From NCBI GenBank assembly GCA_947175635.1, contig CAMWNM010000003.1:1-64000 (forward strand): a stretch of DNA of 64,000 nucleotides. The letters run 5' to 3'. This document shows, piece after piece, positions 35,814 through 45,200 of this stretch. The stretch is from an uncultured Bacteroidales bacterium (GTDB lineage Bacteria; Bacteroidota; Bacteroidia; Bacteroidales; P3). Made by a program: the position numbers and the translations under genes. The notes beneath the pieces were generated by a model. It searched no databases. It had not been told where the DNA came from and worked only from the letters and a program-made list of their open reading frames with translations. The first letter of the stretch is position 1. Each line of letters begins with the position of its first letter.

Positions 35814-37475
35814 TTACAGGCGCTCGATAAACGAAACCAGATCGGTATTGGTGGTGTGAAGCCCCAGTTTCTTGCGAAGCCGGAAGCGCGCCTGCTCCAC
35901 GCTGCCCACCGTCGTATGGGTTAGATTGGCAATCTCCTTCGAACTCAGGTTAAGCTTCAGGTAAGCGCACAGCCGTTTTTCGTTGGGGCTAAGATTGGGA
36001 AACTTGTCGCTGAGTGTCTTGAAAAATCCGGTATAGACCCGTTCAAAGCGCAACTCGAACTCATTCCAGGCATTCTCGTTGATAGAAAGAGACAACTTCC
36101 GAATCACTTCGTTGATAACCGACTGGTCGTTTTTCTTCAAGCCGTGCCTGGATTGCGAAAGCTGGGCGATACTGTCGGATATAGCCTTGTCTTTCTGCTG
36201 TATCCGCATGGCCTTGGAGGTGATTTCCCGATTACGCTGCTCCAACGCCAGCAATGTATTCTGCTGGTTCAGCTTGGCATTGTTGAGTTTGAAACGCTGC
36301 CGGGAAAGAATCAACCAAAGCACCGCGGTAAGCAAAACCAGGATCAACACACCGATTCCCCATGCGATATTCCGCTTCTTTCCGGCATCTTTGACCCGGG
36401 CCATCTCCTGCTCGTATTGATATTCGATATTGAGGCGGTAAAGCTCGTTCTGCCCGTTCTTTTTATTGAACGAATCGGTCAGCTTGTTCTGCTTCTTGGA
36501 CCATTCATAAGCCTGTTCGAAATTTCCCTCCTGTTCGTAGATATACGCCAGATGCCCTGCCGTATAGAGTTTTATTTCCAACAAATCCAGATCGGTAGCG
36601 ATACTGTCCACGGCCCTGAACTTCACGATTGCCGTATCGTATCGGCCCATCGCCAGATAAATGTTCCCGATATAATAGAGCACCTGCGCCATGGAACGGC
36701 GGTTGTTGCGGTTACGGGCCGAAGCGAGGGCGGCTTCCCCGTATTCCAACGCCTGCGGATAGTTTTCCATATCGATATGGATACGACACAGATTTTGATA
36801 GATAGAAGCTGAATTATAGGGGATGTTGTACCTGGTGATAACCTCAATCTGCCGCTTAAGCAACCGCTCGCCTTCTTCCGGTTTTTGTTGGTACAGATAA
36901 CAGAATGCCTGATTGTTGTTCAAAATGATGGCTTCCCTTTTATCAACCGTGTCAGCTACGGCAAGCCCCCTCTCGATATAAGACTGAGCCTTTTCAATTT
37001 CACCTTGACGTGCATACAGCACGGCCATCGTGTTGTAAAAAGCCGCAATCGGCGCTTTATCGGGAAGATTCTGGTATATCCTGATGGCCGAAGAAAGGTT
37101 GCTGTATGCGGCATCGAAAATCTCCATTTCCATATAAGCCGCGCCGAAAAGATACAACGACCTTGCATACAAATATTTATCATCTATCCGTTGGGCAAGT
37201 TCCTGCATGTTCCGCGTCAGATCCAACGCAATCTCATAATTGCCCTTGTATCGATTCACATAAGCCAGATACCCCAAGGCCTCCGCCTGATTACGGATAT
37301 CTTTATGCTCCAAGGCCACGCGGTAGGCTTCATTGGCGAAATACTGACAGGAATCTTCGTTGATGAATTTATAATAATCGGCAAGCTTCAGATACGCCGC
37401 CTTGTCTTCCTGCGAGTGCACCCCGCACCAAGCGTTCACGATAAACAAAAAGAGACATCCCCAACAATACTTCAT
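35814..37475 (-). CDS. Membrane-bound TPR sensor with LuxR-type DNA-binding domain
   Basis: A 553-residue one-component regulator. A signal peptide (about 1-21) is followed by some eight TPR helices pairs in the periplasm (to about 360), a single membrane helix (about 371-393, WGIGVLILVLLTAVLWLIL), a cytoplasmic coiled coil (about 395-445) and a C-terminal LuxR-like helix-turn-helix (about 490-545, LSPNEKRLCAY, SSKEIANLTHTTVGSVEQAR). The layout suggests that an envelope signal sensed by the TPR part reaches DNA directly. It is divergent from the type IX cluster at 37.8 kb, 338 bases away, and may control it. Confidence 0.92.
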   Translation of the reverse strand: MKYCWGCLFLFIVNAWCGVHSQEDKAAYLKLADYYKFINEDSCQYFANEAYRVALEHKDIRNQAEALGYLAYVNRYKGNYEIALDLTRNMQELAQRIDDKYLYARSLYLFGAAYMEMEIFDAAYSNLSSAIRIYQNLPDKAPIAAFYNTMAVLYARQGEIEKAQSYIERGLAVADTVDKREAIILNNNQAFCYLYQQKPEEGERLLKRQIEVITRYNIPYNSASIYQNLCRIHIDMENYPQALEYGEAALASARNRNNRRSMAQVLYYIGNIYLAMGRYDTAIVKFRAVDSIATDLDLLEIKLYTAGHLAYIYEQEGNFEQAYEWSKKQNKLTDSFNKKNGQNELYRLNIEYQYEQEMARVKDAGKKRNIAWGIGVLILVLLTAVLWLILSRQRFKLNNAKLNQQNTLLALEQRNREITSKAMRIQQKDKAISDSIAQLSQSRHGLKKNDQSVINEVIRKLSLSINENAWNEFELRFERVYTGFFKTLSDKFPNLSPNEKRLCAYLKLNLSSKEIANLTHTTVGSVEQARFRLRKKLGLHTTNTDLVSFIERL

Positions 37476-37813
37476 GAGGGCAAAGATACGTTTTCTATTC
37501 CAAAAAACGCATCCAGACCCTCTTCAGGCCATTTACACATAGCGCTCTTGAGTACGATATACACAATAAAACAAGAACACAAAAACAACTATAAACAATT
37601 TAAAACATGATTAATACCAATATATGATAAGGCAATATAAAGTACGTTTACGACACATGATAAAGTTTTATCAATAGCCTTTTTCAGGCACATATAAAAA
37701 ATTAATACGAATTTGGGTCGGAATCCAGAAAGGACACCGTTTCTACAAAACCATGTCTGCCAAAACTGGAAAAACAAATGGATAAATTTATTAACAAATT
37801 AAAAATCAAAACG
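37476..37813. other. 338-bp AT-rich divergent region
   Basis: This gap between the TPR-LuxR gene and the secreted cluster is visibly more AT-rich than the rest of the window, with many short A and T runs. On the minus strand it holds the TATCTTTG box (37481-37488). For the plus-strand gene the nearest candidate is TAAATTTA (about 37782-37789), one base off consensus. Its length and composition suit a regulated promoter with activator sites, but I cannot point to a defined operator. No plausible small gene is present. Confidence 0.5.
37481..37488 (-). promoter_or_regulatory. -7 box (TATCTTTG) of the TPR-LuxR gene
   Basis: A perfect TAnnTTTG match on the minus strand ending 5 bases before the ATG at 37475, which begins a clear signal peptide. 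It predicts a leaderless or nearly leaderless transcript. Confidence 0.55.
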
Positions 37814-40603
37814 ATGAAGAAGTTTCTTTTCTCTTTTCTCGCCCTGCTGGCAGGATGTAGCCTCGCATGGGCAGGCGTCAAGGTCAGCGGCACGGTATCC
37901 GTAACGGCAGGCGGCTATCCCGGCTACCTCAGTACTACCGACACTGTGGTGCTGAGCAACGAAACATTCCGTACAAAAGCCAACATCGTATCCAATTATT
38001 CGCCGGAAACCTACAGCACCACCTATACATATTCTTTCGAAGATATAGAAAACGGTGTCTACACGATACGCTATCAAGCAAATGTATCGGGATTACCGGT
38101 ATTCTATTCGGCCGAAATCACGGTTGATGGCCAAGATGTGGAACATGACATAACGGCCGAAAACGACCCCGACTACGTTTTTATGGGGATCTGCGGGGCT
38201 GAAGCGATCAGCAACTACGGCTATACGTACATGCAGTGCATGAGCGGGGTGGAAATCACCTGCACGCCGAAGGGGCAGGCCGATGAAGCGATCACCGTCA
38301 TCACCTCCAACAGCGCCATGAACGCCAGCTTTCTCTGCAGAGTTGACGGTACCTACACGATATCCTTGCATAAAACCGGTTACCGGGACACAGCTTTCGA
38401 TGTGGTGATAGCCGACAACCTGTCTTCCACCAACCCGCCGAGATTCACCTCCATGCAGGCTCCCATGACGGAAGATTTGGGAACAGTGGTAACGCTCAAA
38501 GGCAATGTTACGATCGACGGACAGGCGGCAAAAGTATCGAACCTCTATCTGGCCCTCACTTGGGCTGACAAGACCTACACAACGCAGATCGAAAACGGTG
38601 CCTATCAGTTCGAGACCCAAATCCCCACCGGCGATGTAACCCTGTATCTATGCTCGAATACCTACAACCCCACTTTCAACCAATCTAAAAACTGGCGGTT
38701 TGCCGAAAACAACGATACCAAACTGGCCTATACGCTGACAGGGGAAGAGGACGAAACGGTAGATAAAGACTTCGCCATCGAACGTATGGGCGTAGATCTT
38801 ACCGGCCGCATCTTCGACGATGGAGAAAGCCCGTTATATGGCGTTTCGGTAACGATGGGCGACAACAGCACCTCTACCGACTATACAGGCGCATACACTT
38901 TCAACGGCGTGCAGGAGGGCAGTTACACCCTGCAATTCAGCCAAAACGGCTATGGGCAAGCGAGCCAAGACATCGAAATCGATTTTTCGGAAATCGCCTC
39001 GGACAGCACGGTTACCTTAGCCAACGTATATCTGGAAGCCATCGCTTCTGACTACGTATTCTACGGTCAACTTTACTATTACGACAATTCCTCCTACCAA
39101 AATGTCTATCTGGAGAATGCCAGCGTAACCATAACCGACAGCGAGGGAGAGAAAATAGACGTGGTTTATACCGACGAAAACGGAAACTGGGAAAAAACGA
39201 TTAACTGCAAGCCCAACACCCTGTATTATTTCCAGGCCGAACACCCCGATATAGAAACACCCGCCGAAACTTCGGCACGGGCGCAGAGCGAACGCAACAA
39301 CGTGTATATCTATTGCAAAGCCAAAGGACCTGAACTGTTCGGCATGGAAAATCCCTCGGCGCGGCAGATTGAAGACAGCCTGAAAGTGGAACTGACTTGG
39401 GAATGGCCCGAAGCGTTGAAGGAAGGCTATGCCGACGGCAGCTATCAGATCATGCGCATTGTCGTAAACCGCCGCGAACAAAGTGCGTCGAGTCCGATAA
39501 GCGCAGGCATGATCTTTCCCGAAAACAGAATCCTTCCCCCCTCCGTTTTCATCGACTCCAGCAGCAACCATGCGCTTGAATACGGCAACACCTACTCTTA
39601 TTTCTTCGAAATCTACTACTCCACCCCCAGCGGCACGGTTACGGTAAACGACCTTGACAACCTCACTGTAACTATCTTCGAACATCCCGTCACCTTGACC
39701 CTCGAGGTGAATGACGAGACGATGGGCCGCGTTACCGGGGCGGGCAGATATGAAATGGGCGCAACGGTTACCATCGAGGCCATCGCCAATACCGGCTATG
39801 AATTTCTGGCATGGATGAGCGGCACCGAAACGGTAGCCCAAACAGCCGAATACACCTTCGAATTGACTTCCGACAGCTCCCTTACGGCCGTATTCGAAGA
39901 GGTGATACCCGATTTTGTCACCTTGACCCTTACGGTGAACGATGAGACGATGGGTAGCGTTACCGGGGCCGGTGAATACGAAAAAGGAGAAGAAGTTACG
40001 GTTACGGCTACCGCCCATACCGGCTATCTGTTTGAATGCTGGAAAGAAGGCAACATCACCGTGTCCACTTCGGCCGAGTTCACTTTCGAACTGACCGCCG
40101 ACAGAACCCTTACGGCCATATTCATCGATGATCCCGATGCCGCAGATCTGGTTACACTCACGCTCAATGTGAACGACCCTGCCATGGGCAGCGTTACAGG
40201 CGCGGGTAAATACGAAAAAGGAGAAGAAGTAACGATCCTGGCCACTGCCAACACCGGCTACGGATTCGTGGCTTGGATGGACGGGACCGACACCGTGGCC
40301 AAAACAGCTGAATATACGTTTACGATTGAGAACGATGTTACCTATACCGCCCTTTTTGCCGTAGAATCCGCCAATGAGGTCCGCGAACAGGCCGATTGGA
40401 AAGCGTATGCAGAAAACGGCCAGATTGTAATTCTGAGCAACACCGTTTGCCGATACGACGTTTTCAATGCCGCCGGAACCTTGATGAAGCAAGGCAAGGC
40501 CAACGGAAACGAATACCGTATAGCGGTTGACAACAGCGGCCTGTACATCATACGCCGCATTTCCGCCACCGGTATTTCGGCAAAGAAAATCATTGTACGC
40601 TAA
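37814..40603 (+). CDS. Secreted protein with InlB-type beta repeats and type IX sorting domain
   Basis: A 929-residue protein with a signal peptide (1-20, ending LAWAG). Residues 20-500 contain several carboxypeptidase-regulatory-like beta sandwiches (for example GRIFDDGESPLYGVSVTMG). Near 520-610 is an Fn3-like segment. Residues 626-855 hold three copies of a ~76-residue divergent InlB B-type repeat (motif VNDETMGSVTGAGEYEKGEE, ending TAVF). The last 75 residues are a type IX sorting domain ending GLYIIRR and KKIIVR. It should be exported and attached to the surface or released. The start is Met 37814; an earlier in-frame Met adds an unlikely extension. Confidence 0.88.
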   Translation: MKKFLFSFLALLAGCSLAWAGVKVSGTVSVTAGGYPGYLSTTDTVVLSNETFRTKANIVSNYSPETYSTTYTYSFEDIENGVYTIRYQANVSGLPVFYSAEITVDGQDVEHDITAENDPDYVFMGICGAEAISNYGYTYMQCMSGVEITCTPKGQADEAITVITSNSAMNASFLCRVDGTYTISLHKTGYRDTAFDVVIADNLSSTNPPRFTSMQAPMTEDLGTVVTLKGNVTIDGQAAKVSNLYLALTWADKTYTTQIENGAYQFETQIPTGDVTLYLCSNTYNPTFNQSKNWRFAENNDTKLAYTLTGEEDETVDKDFAIERMGVDLTGRIFDDGESPLYGVSVTMGDNSTSTDYTGAYTFNGVQEGSYTLQFSQNGYGQASQDIEIDFSEIASDSTVTLANVYLEAIASDYVFYGQLYYYDNSSYQNVYLENASVTITDSEGEKIDVVYTDENGNWEKTINCKPNTLYYFQAEHPDIETPAETSARAQSERNNVYIYCKAKGPELFGMENPSARQIEDSLKVELTWEWPEALKEGYADGSYQIMRIVVNRREQSASSPISAGMIFPENRILPPSVFIDSSSNHALEYGNTYSYFFEIYYSTPSGTVTVNDLDNLTVTIFEHPVTLTLEVNDETMGRVTGAGRYEMGATVTIEAIANTGYEFLAWMSGTETVAQTAEYTFELTSDSSLTAVFEEVIPDFVTLTLTVNDETMGSVTGAGEYEKGEEVTVTATAHTGYLFECWKEGNITVSTSAEFTFELTADRTLTAIFIDDPDAADLVTLTLNVNDPAMGSVTGAGKYEKGEEVTILATANTGYGFVAWMDGTDTVAKTAEYTFTIENDVTYTALFAVESANEVREQADWKAYAENGQIVILSNTVCRYDVFNAAGTLMKQGKANGNEYRIAVDNSGLYIIRRISATGISAKKIIVR
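39684..40365 (+). repeat. Three tandem coding repeats of about 225 bp
   Basis: Three consecutive copies begin with VTLTLxVND at about 39690, 39917 and 40150 and end in TAxF. Copies 2 and 3 are most alike (both contain GAG-or-GAK-YEKGEEV). They encode divergent InlB B-type modules. Confidence 0.85.
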
Positions 40604-40614
40604 CCACTTTTTAT

Positions 40615-40658
40615 GGAAACGGCAACCGGAACTTCCGGCGGCCGTTTCCATTCCTTTT
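40615..40658 (+). terminator. Terminator hairpin inside the secreted-protein cluster
   Basis: The outer stem GGAAACGGC (40615-40623) / GCCGTTTCC (40641-40649) and inner CCGGAA / TTCCGG are followed by a T-run at 40654-40658. It lies 12 bases after the first gene and before the second, so it may limit read-through and set different levels for the genes. Confidence 0.7.
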
Positions 40659-40699
40659 TCACCTTCAACCTAACCTTATTTAAAATCAAAAGTCCTGTC

Positions 40700-42193
40700 A
40701 TGAAAGCTGTCGAAAAAATGATTTCCTGTATATTGCTGGCCTGCGGTTTCCCCATTTCCGCATCATCCGCACAAGAAGCCATCCCATGGTGTTTCCCCGA
40801 CACCATCACCAAGACGTCCACCGCCAATACCGGTGGCATCTACCTTTACACTTTCGATGACAGGGGCAATGCGCTTGTTACCGAATATCTCGATACCGAC
40901 AGAAACGGAACACAGGTTCCCTCCCAAAAAATAATCTCCACCTACAATAGATTCGACTTGGTGGATACCTCGATAAGCTATACGTGGATAAACGGAGAAT
41001 ACATAGCGATGGCCCGCAAAATCTCTTCCTACGATGCGCGGGGCAACCATATCTTTTTGCTGAACGAAAACAACAACGGTACGGACGGCTGGACCCCTGC
41101 AAGCCGATACACCTATACCTACAACGAACACAATTTGAAAACGGGAGCCTTGGTGGAAACCTTCGCCAACGGCAATTCCGGCCAGTGGGTATATTCGGAA
41201 AAAGCCGATTACACCTACGATGAAAAAGACAGGGAAACTTCTTACGAACATTACGTCTGGACAGGAACCGAATGGACACACTTCCGCAGCACTTTCAACC
41301 AGTATGAAAACGATTTGCTGGTGCAAGAATCCGGCAAGGGAATGGATGCGGAAGGCATTTTCACCGACCTTTGGCAAATCTCTTACACCTACAATACGCA
41401 AGGAAAAGCGACCAGATGGCTCTACCTTGTTTACGAGGACGGGGCCTGGATAAACGCCTACCGCCGCGACTTCAGTTATGACGACAAGGGTTACGACACT
41501 GCGTACATCAGCTACGAATGGAATCTGTTTCAAACCGAAGAATGGGACGCCACCGTCAGGGAACACTACACCAACCGTGCCGACGGCCAACGAGAAAAAG
41601 TGGAACATTATACCACGATAGCGAGCACAACCGACTGGATACTGTCGGTTACGTTGGAATACGAGTATAACGAATCCGGACGCCGTACGGCTTTTACCAG
41701 GAGCGATTACAGGGATGACGGCGAAATAATACGTTATGAGTTCACCTTGAATGAAAACAACGACGATATACGGGCGGCCTGTTATGTGAAGAAAGGGGAA
41801 GATTGGATACCCACCGACCAATACAATCTGGAAGTGCAATACCATGACGGCACAGAAATCCTCTATGCCAACAGTCCGGCCATGCACGAAATAAAAGTGC
41901 ATTACAAAAGCGGCGTCAAGACCCCGCTTCCTGATGCAGCCAACGAACGCCGGCAAGAAGCCCCTGCCTTTTCCATCCGTATCTGGCCCAATCCCGCCCG
42001 TGAGATTCTGCATGTGGAAGCTGACGAAGACGGCTATTTCGACATAGCCCTGTTTGATATGTCGGGCCGAAAGGTAGAAAGCCGCCGGGCCGTGCAACGG
42101 GCCGATTTCAACGTGGAACGCCACCATGGCCTATATGTGCTCAGGGTGGAAAAAAACGGAGTGGTGATATCCCGCAAAGTGATGATACTCTAA
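40700..42193 (+). CDS. Secreted YD-like repeat protein with type IX sorting domain
   Basis: A 497-residue protein with a signal peptide (about 1-27, ending SASSA). The middle (about 35-410) is a run of Tyr/Asp-rich beta strands recalling RHS/YD repeats (YTYNEHNLKTG, YTYDEKDRETSYEHY, FSYDDKGYDTAYISYEW), possibly a beta-solenoid or propeller. The C-terminal 75 residues are a type IX sorting domain (IRIWPNPAREILHVE, then GLYVLRVEKNG and KVMIL). I chose Met 40700, which starts the signal peptide; an earlier frame opening at 40613 lies inside the terminator. Its function is unknown. Confidence 0.87.
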   Translation: MKAVEKMISCILLACGFPISASSAQEAIPWCFPDTITKTSTANTGGIYLYTFDDRGNALVTEYLDTDRNGTQVPSQKIISTYNRFDLVDTSISYTWINGEYIAMARKISSYDARGNHIFLLNENNNGTDGWTPASRYTYTYNEHNLKTGALVETFANGNSGQWVYSEKADYTYDEKDRETSYEHYVWTGTEWTHFRSTFNQYENDLLVQESGKGMDAEGIFTDLWQISYTYNTQGKATRWLYLVYEDGAWINAYRRDFSYDDKGYDTAYISYEWNLFQTEEWDATVREHYTNRADGQREKVEHYTTIASTTDWILSVTLEYEYNESGRRTAFTRSDYRDDGEIIRYEFTLNENNDDIRAACYVKKGEDWIPTDQYNLEVQYHDGTEILYANSPAMHEIKVHYKSGVKTPLPDAANERRQEAPAFSIRIWPNPAREILHVEADEDGYFDIALFDMSGRKVESRRAVQRADFNVERHHGLYVLRVEKNGVVISRKVMIL

Positions 42194-42223
42194 CTATAGT
42201 AATAACAACTAAAATAAAAACAT

Positions 42224-45200
42224 ATGAAAATGCGCAATTATCGGATAACGGCATTGCTACTGTTGTTCGGCATCGGTTGCCCTGTTTTTTCCCAGACAGT
42301 GCCTTCACCGCAAGACTGTACCCCCGAAGTAACCCAAATCCGCGACAACAAGGTTTCGCTTGTATGGAACAATGTAGAACCCACTTACGGCATTCTCGAC
42401 GGTTTTGAAGAGCATGAAGATTTCGCCATCAATTCTCCCGGAAAAGTAGGTTGGAGTTACTTGGATATGGACAACGACAACACCTACAACATCGGTGATT
42501 ATATCTACGAGAATGCAGGACGTCCCATGGCGTTTCAGATATGGGTTCCCTCCAAAACCATTCCGGCCTATCCCTACGAAAAGGCGATGCCCCATACCGG
42601 AAACAAGTGCCTGGTGTCGATGGCCACTATCACCGATAAACGGAACGACTGGCTGATCAGCCCCGATCTGTCTTCGTTCGCATTCACAGACAACATAACC
42701 CTTTCGTTCTGGGCCCGCTCCATCAGCAGCAGCTACGGTACGGAAACGGTAAAAATAGCTTATTCGCTTACCGACAAGGACCTGTCTTCCTTTACGTTTC
42801 TCAACAACGGACTGACCACTGAGATTCCCGCTAGTTCAACCGCTCATCCGGGCATGTATTACTTCTCTTTCTCCATTCCCAAAGAAGCCCGTTATGTAGC
42901 CATCAACTGCGTTACGGACGGCGGACAGGCACTGTTCATCGACGACGTGGCCATCGCGACCAACCGGGTGATGCCCAACAAGGCGGCCCCCAACTATCTG
43001 ACGGGATTCAACGTTTACCGCGACGGGGTGAAAGTAAACACCGCCCTGATTACCGAACATGCCTATACGGACGAAGTGGATGTCTATGGCATGCACGAAT
43101 ACCGGATCGAATCCGTCTTTGAAACGGGTGATCCCGTCAAAGGCAAGGCGCTTGAAGTGGATGTACCCAACATCCACCTCCTGCCGTTTGTCGAAACATT
43201 TGAAAGCTATAGCTTTGAAACCAACTTCTGGGAAACCTCGTGTCCGGAAGATTGCCCCAACGATGGTTGTTGGTGGAAACTCGGCTTCCGAGATGAGGGC
43301 CTGATAGATGAATCGGCCGAATTCTATCCTTCTGCGCAATTGAAGGATTATTCCGATTATTGCCTTGTGAGCATGGAGTTTGACGCCACCTCGTTAAGTG
43401 AGGTGATGCTGTGCTACGATCTGTCGCTGTATGCCTACTCGGGCGGCACAACGCATGAGGTGATGGCCGTGGAGGTGCTTTCAGGAGATGAATGGGTAAA
43501 AGTGGCCGAACACAGCAACGATAAAGGAAGTTTCTCCTACACCCGTTTCTATTCGGATATTTCAACCCTTGTTGCCGGCAAAAAATTCAAAATCCGTTTC
43601 AATGCCAAGGGCGAGAATGCCTACAGCATCATCTCTTGGTATATCGGCTATGTGCGGCTGTATGAAAAAGCGCAGGCGGACGTATCAGGAACGGTTCTTT
43701 GCGGCACAGAACCTGTAGAGGGCGCCACCCTTCTGTTCACCAGCCCCGAGAACGATGTTTATTCCACCCTGACCGCGGCCGACGGAACCTATTCGATTAC
43801 CGGAATGGATGCTTCCCGATACGCCTTGTCGGCCACATTGACGGGGTACAATCCATATACGGACACCCTGGAGATAGCGAAAGGGAGCGAAACGGTAGAT
43901 GTGTCCATGACCCGGCCCCGGATCGGGATGGATGCCTCTGCACGGACACATACGCTGGCGGCGGAATCCATGGAAACGGGCAGCATCAGCCTGCAAAACA
44001 CCGGTAACGGACATGCAAGGATCAGCCTCTGGACCGACTATGCGGACAAGCGTGTTTCGGCCGCGCCTGCGCTGAAACCGATTAAGACTTTCAACACTTC
44101 CAATATCCTGCAAGCGGCCATCGGCTTCGACGGAGAGTATTTCTATCTGGCACGCAGCGATGAATACGCCGGTGATGCCTTGATTTATAAATACGACAAG
44201 GAAAACAACTTCCTGGGTACGTTCATGCCCAATATCCATGTGCGCCGCTATTTCGGCATGGCCTTTGACGGAGAGAATTTCTATACCGCCAACGGCGACA
44301 ACATCATCCGTATATTCAATATGAGAGACGGCATACAACTGGGAGAGATCGCCTCCGGAATCGAAGGGATATGCCACATCACCTACGATGAAGCCCAAGA
44401 CGCTTTCTGGGTAGGTTCTCTCAATACCTTGGCCTTGGTTGACAAAAACGGGCGCACCTTGGTAGAAGAAGTTACCTTCAATTCCGAGGAGGTGCTGTTT
44501 TCCGGCGTTGCCTATGACCCCTACTTCAAAGACGGCCCCTGCCTGTGGATCATGGACCGCTCGCGCGGCAACAATCCGTTGAGCGCCTATACCAAGGCGG
44601 TTATCCGTCGTATCGACCTTGCCTCCATGCAGCTCAAAGATGACTATGCTTTTCCTTGCGACAAACTGCCCGGATTCCGCTATGGCGGCGATGACATGAA
44701 CGGTCTGGTATGGGGCGAAGGTCTGTTCGGGTCCTCCCGTTACCGGGAAGGGCATTTCGTGCTGATGGGGGTTATAAACGCCAATCCCGGCCTTGTAGGC
44801 ATCATCGATATGTATGAGGTAGCCGACTGGCTCCAAATAAAAGACGGATACACTCTCAGCATGGAAGCCGACGGCAACCGTTCCGTATCCTATACGGTAG
44901 ATGCCTCCGGCATGTTGGAGAATGAAACACATGAGGCCACCGTCATTCTCCGTCTCGATCCTTATTCGGAGCCCTTGCGGTTTGAAGTAACGGCCAATGT
45001 GAATGCGAAGGCTCCATACGCCAGGCCGCTTGCACTTACGGCCACGACCGAAAACGATCAGACCGCCCGACTTGCCTGGCAAGCCCCCGATGCCACGCAG
45101 ACGCCCGGCAGTTACAACATCTACCGCAACGGCGAAAAAATCGCCTCTTCCTCTACGCTTGCCTATACCGACAACAACCTCAAGGCAGGCGAATATACCT

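Noticed and set aside
39017-40651. A 544-codon minus-strand open frame opposite the InlB-repeat protein
   Set aside because: The coding sense on the plus strand is certain from the repeats and the sorting domain; the antisense frame only mirrors them.
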